Below are positions 27,543 through 36,588 of a stretch of DNA of 64,000 nucleotides, piece after piece (positions within the stretch are counted from its first letter, which is position 1; each line of letters starts with the position of its first letter). The position numbers and the translations under genes were made by a program. The stretch is from Marinitoga sp. 38H-ov (GTDB taxonomy: Bacteria > Thermotogota > Thermotogae > Petrotogales > Petrotogaceae), in contig NZ_LNGH01000023.1 in the NCBI RefSeq assembly GCF_011057715.1, forward strand, positions 62,001 through 126,000, in the 5' to 3' direction. Below the pieces are notes generated by a model, which saw nothing but the letters and a program-made list of their open reading frames with translations, searched no databases and had not been told where the DNA came from.

Positions 27543-29714
27543 ATGAAAAAAACAAAACTATCTTTTATTACAACACTATATAGGTTTGGTATTCCTTTTG
27601 AAACGGATGCAACCGTTTTCAATAAGAAGGATCTTGCTTTTGAAGATTGTGAAAAAATTGTTTATTTCACATTAAACAAAAAAGAGAATAAAACTATTTT
27701 ATCTCTTAAACTCAACACTAAAGATAGAGTATATGGTTTAGGCGAAACCTTAGGTCCCTTAAATAAAAGAGGTAAAGTATATAGATTATATGCAACAGAT
27801 GATCCTGTGCATACACCTGAAAAAGATTCATTATATGGTTCTCACCCTTTTATTATTATAAGTAATAAATTTGGATTTTTTATAGATTATCCAGGAGAAA
27901 TAATATTTGATATTTGTTATACAAAATTTGATGAAATGAAAATAGAAATTAATTCAAATAATTTTGACTTATATATTTTTGATACAAAAAATGATATTGA
28001 AATAATACAGGAATATTTAAAATTAACAGGTAAACCTTATATACCTCCAAAATGGGCTTTTGGATACCAACAATGCAGATGGAGTTATCCAGACGCTAAA
28101 ACAATACAAGAAATTGCCTATACTTTTAGGGGAAAAAATATCCCCTGCGATGCTATTTATATGGATATAGATTATATGGAAAATTACAAAGTATTTACAG
28201 TAGATAGTAATAAATTCCCGAATTTCCCTGAATTTGTTTCTAATATGAAAAAGCTAGGATTCAATTTAGTTCCTATAATAGATCCTGGAGTAAAAATAGA
28301 AGATGGTTATGATGTGTATGAAGAAGGCGTTAAAAATGGATATTTTTGCAAAGACAAAAATAATGAATATTTTGTTGCTACCGTTTGGCCAGGATACACA
28401 CATTTTCCAGACTTTTTAAATCCAGAAGTTAGAGAATGGTGGGGAGAAAAATATAAATTATTTACCGATTTAGGAATTACCGGATTTTGGAATGATATGA
28501 ATGAACCTTCTATTTTCTTTGTTCCAAAAACTTTGAAAGAATATTTAAAAAAAGTAGACGAACTAAAAGAAAAAGAAGTAGGTTTAGAATTTTTCATGAT
28601 AAAAGATGAAGCTATAAATTTATCAAATAGAAGAGAATATTACAAAAGTTTTTACCATAATACACCACAAGGTATATATTCAAATGATGAATTACATAAC
28701 TTATATGGATATTATATGACAAAAGCTACTGTAGAAGGATTTGAAAAAATTATACCAAATAAAAGATATTTACTATTATCTAGAAGTAGTTACGCTGGAC
28801 ATCATAGAATAGCAACAATATGGATGGGAGATAATATGTCCTGGTGGGAACATATGTTAGTTAATATAAGAATGTTACAATCATTAAATTTATCTGGCTT
28901 TTTCTATACTGGGGCAGATATTGGTGGTTTTGGTGCAAATTCTTCTCCAGAGCTAGTTGTTAGATGGATGCAATTAGGGGTATTTTCTCCATTATACAGA
29001 AATCATTCAGCTTTAGGAACTAGACATCAGGAGCCCTGGGCATTTGATGAATATATAGAAGATATATTAAGAAATACAATAAAATTAAGATATGCATTAA
29101 TTCCATATTTATATTCTGAATTTTTTAGATCTATTGATAATCTAACACCTTTTATTTCTCCTTTATTTTTATACTTTGATGATGAAATATCAAAAGATAT
29201 TGAAGATCAATTTATGGTAGGAGCATCTATAATGGCAACACCTATTATTCAACCAAATGCAAATGGTAGATTTGTTCATTTACCTGAAAATAAATGGTTG
29301 TATTGGAAAGCTTCAAAACATAATAGTAGAAATATTAAAGTATATAATCCTGGAGAATATTATATAGAAGCAAATATAGATGAAGTTCCAATATTTATCC
29401 GTGAAAATTCTTTAATTGCACTAAACGAAGAAGAAATAAATTATGTAAATGAAAAGCAAATAACTGATTTAACTGTAATTGGTTTTGTAACAGATAGTGC
29501 TGAATTTATATATTTTGAGGATGATGGTGAAACATATGATTTTAATAATGGAAGGTTTGCAAAAATAAAAATTCAAGTCAATAAAATCGATAATGGATAT
29601 AATTATGAAATTGAAAAAGATGAATCTGAAGATTTTGAAAGCAGTGTGAAAAGGATCAAATTCGAAATATATGATGAAAATGGACAAAAATATACAGAAA
29701 TTGTAGAATTGTAA
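27543..29714 (+). CDS. GH31 family alpha-glucosidase
   Basis: This 723-residue cytosolic enzyme has the GH31 layout of an N-terminal beta-sandwich, a central TIM barrel and beta-rich C-terminal domains. The nucleophile is Asp318 in GFWNDMNEP. The likely acid/base is Asp430 in WMGDNMSWWEH. The substrate region GYQQCRWSYPDA and the YTGADIGGFGANSSPELVVR segment match alpha-glucosidases. It probably releases glucose from maltose, isomaltose or other oligosaccharides. No signal peptide is seen. It has a strong ribosome site (AAAGGAG) and ends at a terminator at 29716-29737. Confidence 0.94.
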   Translation: MKKTKLSFITTLYRFGIPFETDATVFNKKDLAFEDCEKIVYFTLNKKENKTILSLKLNTKDRVYGLGETLGPLNKRGKVYRLYATDDPVHTPEKDSLYGSHPFIIISNKFGFFIDYPGEIIFDICYTKFDEMKIEINSNNFDLYIFDTKNDIEIIQEYLKLTGKPYIPPKWAFGYQQCRWSYPDAKTIQEIAYTFRGKNIPCDAIYMDIDYMENYKVFTVDSNKFPNFPEFVSNMKKLGFNLVPIIDPGVKIEDGYDVYEEGVKNGYFCKDKNNEYFVATVWPGYTHFPDFLNPEVREWWGEKYKLFTDLGITGFWNDMNEPSIFFVPKTLKEYLKKVDELKEKEVGLEFFMIKDEAINLSNRREYYKSFYHNTPQGIYSNDELHNLYGYYMTKATVEGFEKIIPNKRYLLLSRSSYAGHHRIATIWMGDNMSWWEHMLVNIRMLQSLNLSGFFYTGADIGGFGANSSPELVVRWMQLGVFSPLYRNHSALGTRHQEPWAFDEYIEDILRNTIKLRYALIPYLYSEFFRSIDNLTPFISPLFLYFDDEISKDIEDQFMVGASIMATPIIQPNANGRFVHLPENKWLYWKASKHNSRNIKVYNPGEYYIEANIDEVPIFIRENSLIALNEEEINYVNEKQITDLTVIGFVTDSAEFIYFEDDGETYDFNNGRFAKIKIQVNKIDNGYNYEIEKDESEDFESSVKRIKFEIYDENGQKYTEIVEL

Positions 29715-29715
29715 T

Positions 29716-29741
29716 AAATCCCCCAAAAGGGGGATTTATTT
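29716..29741. terminator. Bidirectional terminator between GH31 and nucleotidase
   Basis: Perfect stem AAATCCCCC/GGGGGATTT with loop AAAA at 29716-29737, followed by TATT-rich sequence. The hairpin sits between convergent stops and has A/T flanks on both sides, so it can serve both strands. Confidence 0.88.
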
Positions 29742-29742
29742 A

Positions 29743-31515
29743 TTATTTAACAGGTTTATAAATAACTAGTTTTTGACCGGTATATATTTTATTTGGATCT
29801 TTTATGTTATTCCATTGAGCTAATGCATATGGATATACATTGAACATTCTGCCTATTTTAAATAATGTATCTCCTTCTTTAACTTCATACATTTCGCTTG
29901 TTGCTACAAACCAGTTATTATCTACTTTAGCTTCTATTATTTTATGTTCCATTATATAATCTGCCATTAATTCGGAAACTTCCATCATAACTTCTTTTAC
30001 AACAGGTTTTCCAGCAAACATAGAATATCCACCGCCGCCGCCAGCTCTATAATTATTTAATACTATCTCATATTCCTTATCCATTTCAATAGGTCTTCCT
30101 TCAAATTCTAAAAATACCACTCTTTCACCAACAGGTTTTGAAACATCAATAATATATGTAATTCCTTCCCACATATCATAATTATAATGCCTTGGTTTTG
30201 GATCTACCCATGATTTATTTACATCAACTTTTCCATTTTCATATACAAAATAATCAGCACTTTTTTCTATAGCATCTTTTATATCTTTTCCAGTTACTTT
30301 TAGAACCTTCAGAGTATTTGGATAAATATATACACCATTAATATCCCTTAAGGTTATATGTCCAGATTTCCATCCTTTAATATAATTATTAAATAATGCA
30401 GTTGAAGATATTTTTACTCCAGAATATTTTTGCTGAACTGTATTTACAAACTGAATTAAAGGATGATCTCCCAATCTTACTTTTAAAGGATCGTCTACGT
30501 AAAAATCGCCTTTAGCCATACCAACTGGTTGATCAAGCCATTTTTGTACCTTATCTTCATAATCTTGTACAAGAGACAATACTTCTTTATCTGATTCTAC
30601 GGTTTTTGAGTCTAACAATTCTGATTTTTTAGAAACTATTTTCCATTTTCCTTCAGAATTATCTAAAGTAAGTTCTATTCTACCAACTTTTTTACCCCAA
30701 CTACTTGGCATAGAAACTGCAACATTATTATATACACCAGAAATAGATCTGTGTTGATGTCCAGTTAACAACACATCTATTCCAGGTATTTCCATTAATA
30801 ATTCATAACCTTCATTTTCACCAGTTAATTCTTCTGTGGGTTCTCCAGTATTTAAATCCTTTTCAAATCCACCATGATATCCAACGATTAAAACATCAAC
30901 CATTTCTTCTTCTTTTAATATTTTTACATACTTTCTAGCAACATCAACTGGATCATAAAAATCTAAGTTTCTTATATTTTTAGGATCCTCCCAATTAGGT
31001 ATAAATTTTGTTGTAAGACCTAAAATCCCTATCTTTATTCCATTATAATCAAATACCAAATATGGTTTAAATATAGGTTTACCAGTGTCTCTATCAACTA
31101 TATTTGCGCTTAAAAATGGGAAATTAGCCTCTGATACCGCTTTGTTTAAAATATTTTTACCATAATTAAATTCATGATTTCCTATAACAGAAGCTACATA
31201 ACCTAAATGATTCATTACTTTTACCATTGGATCAATTGGATCATTTTCTATTCTTGCATGATAATATTCTAAAGGTGTTCCTTGGATTAAATCCCCCGTG
31301 TCAATTAAAAATACATTTGGATTTTTTTCTTTTTCCATTTTATAAAATGTAGCTACACGCCCTAATCCAACGTAATATGGAGAATTTGTAGCATAATTTA
31401 CAGGAAAAATGTTACCATGCAAGTCGCTTGTGTGAAGAATAACCAAATTCATTTGTTCAGCAAAAACAAATAATCCAATAATCAAAATACTCAATAAAAC
31501 TAATAATCTTCTCAT
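29743..31515 (-). CDS. Exported 5'-nucleotidase/2',3'-cyclic phosphodiesterase with LysM domain
   Basis: The 590-residue protein begins with a signal peptide (about residues 1-19). The metallophosphatase motifs LHTSDLHGNIFP, LIDTGDLIQG, VIGNHEFNYG, GYHGGFE and LTGHQHRS follow, and the typical C-terminal nucleotidase domain has NNYRAGGGGGYSMF. A LysM domain (about residues 543-588, starting YEVKEGDTLFKIG and ending near GQKLVIYKP) closes the protein, suggesting binding to peptidoglycan or another amino-sugar polymer. It likely salvages phosphate and nucleosides outside the cytoplasm. It is last in its strand block and ends at a shared terminator. Confidence 0.93.
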   Translation of the reverse strand: MRRLLVLLSILIIGLFVFAEQMNLVILHTSDLHGNIFPVNYATNSPYYVGLGRVATFYKMEKEKNPNVFLIDTGDLIQGTPLEYYHARIENDPIDPMVKVMNHLGYVASVIGNHEFNYGKNILNKAVSEANFPFLSANIVDRDTGKPIFKPYLVFDYNGIKIGILGLTTKFIPNWEDPKNIRNLDFYDPVDVARKYVKILKEEEMVDVLIVGYHGGFEKDLNTGEPTEELTGENEGYELLMEIPGIDVLLTGHQHRSISGVYNNVAVSMPSSWGKKVGRIELTLDNSEGKWKIVSKKSELLDSKTVESDKEVLSLVQDYEDKVQKWLDQPVGMAKGDFYVDDPLKVRLGDHPLIQFVNTVQQKYSGVKISSTALFNNYIKGWKSGHITLRDINGVYIYPNTLKVLKVTGKDIKDAIEKSADYFVYENGKVDVNKSWVDPKPRHYNYDMWEGITYIIDVSKPVGERVVFLEFEGRPIEMDKEYEIVLNNYRAGGGGGYSMFAGKPVVKEVMMEVSELMADYIMEHKIIEAKVDNNWFVATSEMYEVKEGDTLFKIGRMFNVYPYALAQWNNIKDPNKIYTGQKLVIYKPVK

Positions 31516-31543
31516 TCTTACACCCCCTGTTTTTGTGTGGATA

Positions 31544-31918
31544 TTAATTTAATCTAATGATTATTTGATCATTATCAAAAGAAATCTCTTCAAAATAAAT
31601 ATTTCTAGTAATTATATTATCAGGAATATATACATATATTTTATTTTTGTCAATATATATATTTTTAGGTAATTTACCTTTATTAATTTTATCTATAGGT
31701 AAGTTATGTTTAAACTCCAAAATACCATTTAATTTCTCTGGAATGTTATCTATACTAATAAAATATTTAATAAATAAAACTTTTATTTCAATCTTATTTT
31801 TCATAAATCTAACATTTGTAATCATGTTAAATATTTTTCTAATAATATCATATGTCGTGTATTTAATTATACCATTTAAAATGTCCATAATCATATATTT
31901 ATCTACAATTATTTCCAT
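31544..31918 (-). CDS. Unknown small protein, possible partner of upstream gene
   Basis: I do not recognise this 124-residue protein. It is isoleucine/asparagine/lysine-rich, with an N-terminal helix and several beta-strands, and no signal peptide or membrane segment. The order of helix, strand NVRFMKNKIEIKVLF and C-terminal strand pair (KIYVYIP, DNDQIIIRLN) resembles that of the preceding 150-residue protein, so the two could be diverged copies of one fold. It starts 6 bases after the stop of that gene. Function cannot be given. Confidence 0.66.
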   Translation of the reverse strand: MEIIVDKYMIMDILNGIIKYTTYDIIRKIFNMITNVRFMKNKIEIKVLFIKYFISIDNIPEKLNGILEFKHNLPIDKINKGKLPKNIYIDKNKIYVYIPDNIITRNIYFEEISFDNDQIIIRLN

Positions 31919-31924
31919 TAAACC

Positions 31925-32377
31925 TTACTCCTCATAAACTAAATTTAATTTGAATTCTTTGTTTACTATATCAAAATCTTTTATTTTAATAGAATTAAAT
32001 AAAGGTTGAACCTTTTCATCATACTTAATTTTAGAAAAATCTACTATAACCTCATTATTTTTAAATTCAATTATATCAACAAATCTTGAAAATATAGAAG
32101 ACACACCTTCTAATATTTTTTTTATTGCATCATCGCCAGAAAAAACTAATCTTAACATACCTTCAGATAATGATTTTGGCTTTTCTTTAAATATAATCAA
32201 TGTATCAAAAATTGCATCTTTATTTAAAAAGTTTACCTCAACCTGAAAATGTATCCCATCATCTCTCATCTCAATATTCATATTTTTTAGGCCATTTATA
32301 GATATATTATTTTCTATAACTCTATCTATTATTTTATTAATGAAATCCTCATCAACTTTAATTGAAAATCCAGACAT
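31925..32377 (-). CDS. Unknown small protein
   Basis: I do not recognise this 150-residue protein. It opens with an amphipathic helix (DEDFINKIIDRVIEN), then a strand pair with MRDDGIHFQVEVNFL, a helix around residues 85-100, and C-terminal strands NEVIVDFSKI and EFKLNLVYEE. It has no cysteine, signal peptide or membrane helix. It lies between the repeat-bearing TPR gene (18-base gap) and its possible paralogue, so the three are likely cotranscribed. The helix-plus-amphipathic-strands plan is reminiscent of small lipid-binding folds such as DUF2993-type proteins, but this is only a suggestion. Confidence 0.66.
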   Translation of the reverse strand: MSGFSIKVDEDFINKIIDRVIENNISINGLKNMNIEMRDDGIHFQVEVNFLNKDAIFDTLIIFKEKPKSLSEGMLRLVFSGDDAIKKILEGVSSIFSRFVDIIEFKNNEVIVDFSKIKYDEKVQPLFNSIKIKDFDIVNKEFKLNLVYEE

Positions 32378-32395
32378 AATATCATCCCCAAAATA

Positions 32396-33925
32396 TTATA
32401 GTCTATATTTTTCATAAATATTTGGATCATATTTATGTAACATGCTCATTATTTCATTCACTTTTTCACGATAATTATATTGATCATTATTATATAATTT
32501 CAAATATTCTTTTAAAGATTTTTCATAATATTCTTTTGCTTTTTCCGCAATAGCTTTTTCACTATATAAATCTCCTAAATTAATAAAGAGAAGAGCTTTA
32601 TCTTCAGTTGAAATTTCAAATTTATTTAAAATTTCATAAGCCTCATTTAAATATCTTTCTGCAGAATCCAAATTACCCAATTTAATTTCTAACATTCCTA
32701 AATTATTTAAGGAATTAAATAAATAAATATTGTATTTTTCATTTTTTTCTACTAATTTATTTCTTATTTCCAAAGAGGATGCAAAATATTTTTTTGCTTT
32801 ATCATATTTTTTTGAATCAGCATATATTGCTCCTAAATTATTCTGAATTATTGATAAATTAAATTGCATATCTAAAGATTTGTCTTTTTCACAATCTTGC
32901 AATGCTCTCAAGTAATATTTTTCTGCCTTACTAATTTCCTTTATTTCTGAATACAAATTCCCTAAAATATAATTAAATACAAATTTATATTCTTCAGATA
33001 TTTTATCCTTAAATTTTTCTGCTATATTTATTAAATATACTTTATTTTTTTCTGAAATTAATGATTTTATATTTAATATTGAATTGAAAATATCCTTCGT
33101 ATCTCCCAAGGTAACCGATACTATGTTTTTTAATAATATAGCTATCGCTTGTTCAGATTTTTCTATCTTTGAATAATAATTTTCTATTTTTTCTTCTAAT
33201 TTTTTATTTTTTTCCATTAATTCATTTATTTTATTTTCATATTCTTCAAGCTTATTAAATAACCTTGTTTCTACTAATTTTATTCTATCGTCATTTTCTT
33301 TTTTTTCATATTCTGGTACAATTAATTCATTTTCAACTTTTGTTTGCACTAAATCATTTTCCCATTTACTCATTGAACCTTCTCCCTTATTTTCTAAAAT
33401 TTCATTCTTTGTTATATCTGAATTTTGTATATTTTCTTGTTCAGGCTTTTCTTCTAATTCTGGTTTTTCTTCCACTTCCGCAGATTCTTCTATTTCTAGC
33501 TCTGGTATTTCTTCTGTTTCTGTAGATTCTTCTATTTCTAACTCTGGTATTTCTTCTGTTCCTGTAGATTCTTCTATTTCTAGCTCTGGTATTTCTTCTG
33601 TTTCTGTAGATTCTTCTATTTCTAATTCTGGTATTTCTTCTGTTTCTGTAGATTCTTCTATTTCTAACTCTGGTATTTCTTCTGTTTCTGTAGAAGTTAT
33701 TTCACTTTTTTGATCTTCGCTATATTTTTTTTCTAATTCTTCTGCTAATTTTTCTACCTCATTTATATCTGGTTCTTGAGTATCTTCTATATTATCAAGA
33801 GGAACAACTTTTTCGTTAACTTCTTCTATTTTTTCATTTTCTAATGAATCTAAATCCATTAATTCATTGATTTTATCAACATCTAAATCTTCCAAATTAA
33901 TTTCTTTCTTTTCATTATCACTCAT
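32396..33925 (-). CDS. TPR protein with acidic N-terminal repeat
   Basis: This 509-residue cytosolic protein has a very acidic N-terminal third (about residues 1-180) containing five tandem copies of the 14-residue unit STETEEIPELEIEE (78-147) and a degraded sixth. A coiled coil (about 205-250) is followed by a TPR domain of six or so repeats (about 300-480). The TPRs show the usual KAEKYYLRAL and LNNLGMLEIKLGN-like helices. Such proteins act as scaffolds; the partner is unknown. It overlaps the response-regulator gene by 8 bases, so the two are likely coupled functionally. The repeat unit differs by only a few residues between copies, which suggests recent expansion. Confidence 0.86.
   Translation of the reverse strand: MSDNEKKEINLEDLDVDKINELMDLDSLENEKIEEVNEKVVPLDNIEDTQEPDINEVEKLAEELEKKYSEDQKSEITSTETEEIPELEIEESTETEEIPELEIEESTETEEIPELEIEESTGTEEIPELEIEESTETEEIPELEIEESAEVEEKPELEEKPEQENIQNSDITKNEILENKGEGSMSKWENDLVQTKVENELIVPEYEKKENDDRIKLVETRLFNKLEEYENKINELMEKNKKLEEKIENYYSKIEKSEQAIAILLKNIVSVTLGDTKDIFNSILNIKSLISEKNKVYLINIAEKFKDKISEEYKFVFNYILGNLYSEIKEISKAEKYYLRALQDCEKDKSLDMQFNLSIIQNNLGAIYADSKKYDKAKKYFASSLEIRNKLVEKNEKYNIYLFNSLNNLGMLEIKLGNLDSAERYLNEAYEILNKFEISTEDKALLFINLGDLYSEKAIAEKAKEYYEKSLKEYLKLYNNDQYNYREKVNEIMSMLHKYDPNIYEKYRL
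33485..33694 (-). repeat. Five tandem 42-bp coding repeats (14-residue unit)
   Basis: Five direct repeats of 42 bp encode STETEEIPELEIEE (one copy has Gly in place of the second Glu). The copies are nearly identical at DNA level and stay in frame, so copy number could vary by slippage without breaking the gene. A degenerate sixth copy follows in the coding direction. Confidence 0.92.
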
Positions 33926-35246
33926 TATAATCCCCCCACTTTTTTAATTTTGAAAATAATGTCATTTTTGTTATACCTAAAATTTTAGCCGACTGAGTTT
34001 TATTAAAATTATTATATTCTAAAGTCTTATATATATATCTTTTTTCTACTTCATCCAATGTAAGGCCCATTGGTATTTTTATATATTCAATATTTTCAGA
34101 TTCCTTTAAATTTTCTGGTAATAAGCTTATATCTAAAATATCACCATTAGATATAGCGATCATTGAATATACTATATTTTTTAATTCCCTTATGTTCCCT
34201 GGCCAATTATATTTCATAAATATATCTAAAACATCTGGATTTATTCCCTTAATTTTGGTATTAAATTCTTCATTTGCTTTATGTATAAAATAATTTACTA
34301 ACAATGGAATATCTTCTTTATGTTCCTTTAAAGGTTGAATATTTATTTGAAATACCGATAATCTAAAATATAAATCCTCTCTGAAATTTCCCTCTTCAAT
34401 CATTTTATTTAAATCTCTATTTGTAGCAGCAATAATTCTTACATCTACTTTTGTTGGCTTTGTTGAACCAATCCTTTCAACTTCTTTGGTTTCTAACACT
34501 CTTAATAATTTAACTTGCATATTTTTAGGTAATTCTCCAATTTCATCTAAAAATAATGTACCTCCATTTGCCAACTCAAATTTACCAGGTTTTTCCTTTT
34601 CAGCTCCAGTAAAAGCCCCTTTTTCATATCCAAATAATTCACTTTCAAATAAATCCTGTGGTATAGCTCCACAGTTTACAGATATAAACTTTTCTCTACC
34701 ACTAGCTCTATGAATATATTGAGCTACTACATCTTTACCAGTACCACTTTCTCCTGTAATCAATACTGGAATATTTTTATTCGCTATTAAATTAATTTTA
34801 TTTTTTATATCTTCTATAACTACTGATTTACCAATTAATTCTGGAAATTCATTTAATTTTTCCTTTAATTTTTTTATTTCTCTTTTTAGTTTTATAGTTT
34901 CTGCTGCTCTGTTTATTTCATTTATTAAATTTTTCAAATCTAACGGTTTTTCTAAAAAATTATATACACCTAACTTGGTAGCTTTAACCGCATCTGATAT
35001 ATCTCCATGTGCAGTTATTATAATTATTTCATCAATATATTTTTTTATTTTTTCTATTAAATCCATACCATTAACATCTGGAAGTCTGAGATCTAACAAC
35101 ACTAAATCTGGCCTTTCATTTATCGCCATATCAAGGCCCTCAAATCCTCTATGAGCACAAACTGTTATGTAATTAAATTTATTTAAAAAATCACATATTG
35201 TTTTATTTAAAACTATATCATCCTCGATTACTAAAACTTTAAACAT
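33918..35246 (-). CDS. NtrC-family sigma-54-dependent response regulator
   Basis: The 442-residue protein has a receiver domain (phospho-acceptor Asp52 in LLDLRLPDVNG), an AAA+ domain with Walker A GESGTGKD (165-172), the sigma-54 contact loop GAFTGA (210-215), Walker B-like GGTLFLDEIGELP, and a C-terminal Fis-type helix-turn-helix (about 400-438). The intact GAFTGA implies activation of promoters used by RpoN. No histidine kinase gene is adjacent and no RpoN gene is in the window, so the signal is unknown. Its end overlaps the TPR gene, a good candidate for regulation or partnership. Its start overlaps the stop of the upstream membrane protein gene by 8 bases. Confidence 0.95.
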   Translation of the reverse strand: MFKVLVIEDDIVLNKTICDFLNKFNYITVCAHRGFEGLDMAINERPDLVLLDLRLPDVNGMDLIEKIKKYIDEIIIITAHGDISDAVKATKLGVYNFLEKPLDLKNLINEINRAAETIKLKREIKKLKEKLNEFPELIGKSVVIEDIKNKINLIANKNIPVLITGESGTGKDVVAQYIHRASGREKFISVNCGAIPQDLFESELFGYEKGAFTGAEKEKPGKFELANGGTLFLDEIGELPKNMQVKLLRVLETKEVERIGSTKPTKVDVRIIAATNRDLNKMIEEGNFREDLYFRLSVFQINIQPLKEHKEDIPLLVNYFIHKANEEFNTKIKGINPDVLDIFMKYNWPGNIRELKNIVYSMIAISNGDILDISLLPENLKESENIEYIKIPMGLTLDEVEKRYIYKTLEYNNFNKTQSAKILGITKMTLFSKLKKWGDYNE

Positions 35247-35760
35247 TTTCCCCTACCTTATCATCAATTTTTTTTGCTTTTTTATTTGAAAAGAATCCTA
35301 ATATTAATCCCAACACAAAACTCCAAACTGCAGCTAATGTAATTTGCCATTCAATAGGAAGTGAAAACGTAACTGTATGTGCAGGCAACCAAAACCATAA
35401 TAGTGTAAATAAAGCACCTTTTAATCCATCAGTTGGAACTTTTAATTTAGATATATTATCTAAAAATCTATGAATTACTATTAACCATGGACCAAAAAAT
35501 GCGTTTGTAAATAATGATTTAAAGAAAGCTTGATATATTTTCCCAGTTGGAAGGTAATTATGAGATACTAATTCACTAACAAAACCATTAAAACCAGTAA
35601 AAGCAAATTTTATAATAACTCCTAAAATACCCCATACAAAAATTGAATAAATAACTTTAAAAATAGATATTTTGCTTTTAGTTATTATCTTAGATACAAC
35701 TTCCCCTGCTGTACCCAAAATAGCAAATTGGATCATAGCTGATATTAGTGGATTTTCCAT
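35239..35760 (-). CDS. Small membrane protein with Mpv17/PMP22-like features
   Basis: The 173-residue protein has about four membrane helices. Near the end, the segment LWFWLPAHTVTFSLPIEWQ followed by W-x3-LG resembles the Mpv17/PMP22 signature (WP-x2-Q-x2-NF-x2-VP-x3-R, then W). FFGPWLIVIHRFLD resembles the GP-x2-H-x-W/Y part. That family is mainly eukaryotic with scattered bacterial members, so this is a tentative link. ATG 35760 is chosen because AGGAGG lies 7 bases upstream; the TTG at 35766 is only one base from it. It is the first gene of its strand block, divergent from the next gene, so 35761-35848 should hold both promoters. Confidence 0.6.
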   Translation of the reverse strand: MENPLISAMIQFAILGTAGEVVSKIITKSKISIFKVIYSIFVWGILGVIIKFAFTGFNGFVSELVSHNYLPTGKIYQAFFKSLFTNAFFGPWLIVIHRFLDNISKLKVPTDGLKGALFTLLWFWLPAHTVTFSLPIEWQITLAAVWSFVLGLILGFFSNKKAKKIDDKVGENV

Positions 35761-35848
35761 TTTCAAACCTCCTATAATAGTTTTATATATTCATATTATA
35801 TCACTTTTTTCTAATATATGATATAATATCTATAAAGGAGGCGAATTT

Positions 35849-36577
35849 ATGGAAGAAACTATTGTTTCAACTATTACAAATATTATAAAAGAAAATCCGG
35901 AAACTTTAAAAGTATTGTATTCCTTTGCGGATTCGTGGTATATTATTTTGCCTGTTTCTATAATTACTGTTTTATTTTCAAAATTAATTTCCAAAATTAT
36001 CTTTTTTATTTTAGGTTTTATTAGTAGTTATGTATTTATAATTCCTTATCTTTTTCAATTTGAATTTATACAAACACTTTTAAAAGAAGCCGGAAATTAC
36101 GAACCAATTGCTCTATTAGTATTTTCAATTATTATTGGAATTTTAACTTATTCTATATTTAAGTCATCTGTTCAAGTTGGAGGTTTTATTTTAGGAGGTA
36201 TTGTAGGCTTTGAAGTTTCTACTATTATTTTTAAATTTTACCCTGAAATTTTTGAAAAAATAGAATTTTTGAAAAATATTAATCAAGCATATATCCCCTG
36301 GATTTTTATTATATTTTTTGGTTTAATAATATCTATATTAATAGCTAAAAATTTTGACAATGTTGTTTCTATATTAACTATTTTCATTGCATCAACAATT
36401 TCTTCATTTTTTACTGTATATGCTTTAGAAAATTCTCTTTCATTAAAAATTGGAGAAAATACAATATTAAAACAAAATATTAATATAAGCACTATCGAAT
36501 TAATAACTATATTGGTTATATCAAGTATATATATTATTATAGGTATAATGTTTAATTTTAAAAAATCAAAAAAGTGA
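35849..36577 (+). CDS. Multi-spanning membrane protein, DUF4203/TMEM198-like
   Basis: This 242-residue hydrophobic protein has about seven membrane helices and glycine-rich helices such as GGFILGGIVGFEVS, which look like DUF4203 (TM7S3/TMEM198-type) proteins. The function is unknown. It has a strong ribosome site (AAAGGAGGCG). A TATAAT box at 35822-35827 lies 21 bases before the start, although its -35 is poor. It overlaps or touches the uridine kinase gene, whose likely start lies 12 bases after this stop. Confidence 0.6.
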   Translation: MEETIVSTITNIIKENPETLKVLYSFADSWYIILPVSIITVLFSKLISKIIFFILGFISSYVFIIPYLFQFEFIQTLLKEAGNYEPIALLVFSIIIGILTYSIFKSSVQVGGFILGGIVGFEVSTIIFKFYPEIFEKIEFLKNINQAYIPWIFIIFFGLIISILIAKNFDNVVSILTIFIASTISSFFTVYALENSLSLKIGENTILKQNINISTIELITILVISSIYIIIGIMFNFKKSKK

Positions 36578-36588
36578 GGAGTGTTTAT

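Noticed and set aside
33485-33694. Possible CRISPR-like array of regular repeats
   Set aside because: Copies are directly adjacent with no spacers, and they are in frame inside a coding gene as a 14-residue protein repeat.
35767-35848. Divergent promoters between the Mpv17-like and DUF4203-like genes
   Set aside because: TATAAT-like boxes are present on both strands, but no convincing -35 boxes at proper spacing were found, so no promoter feature was entered.
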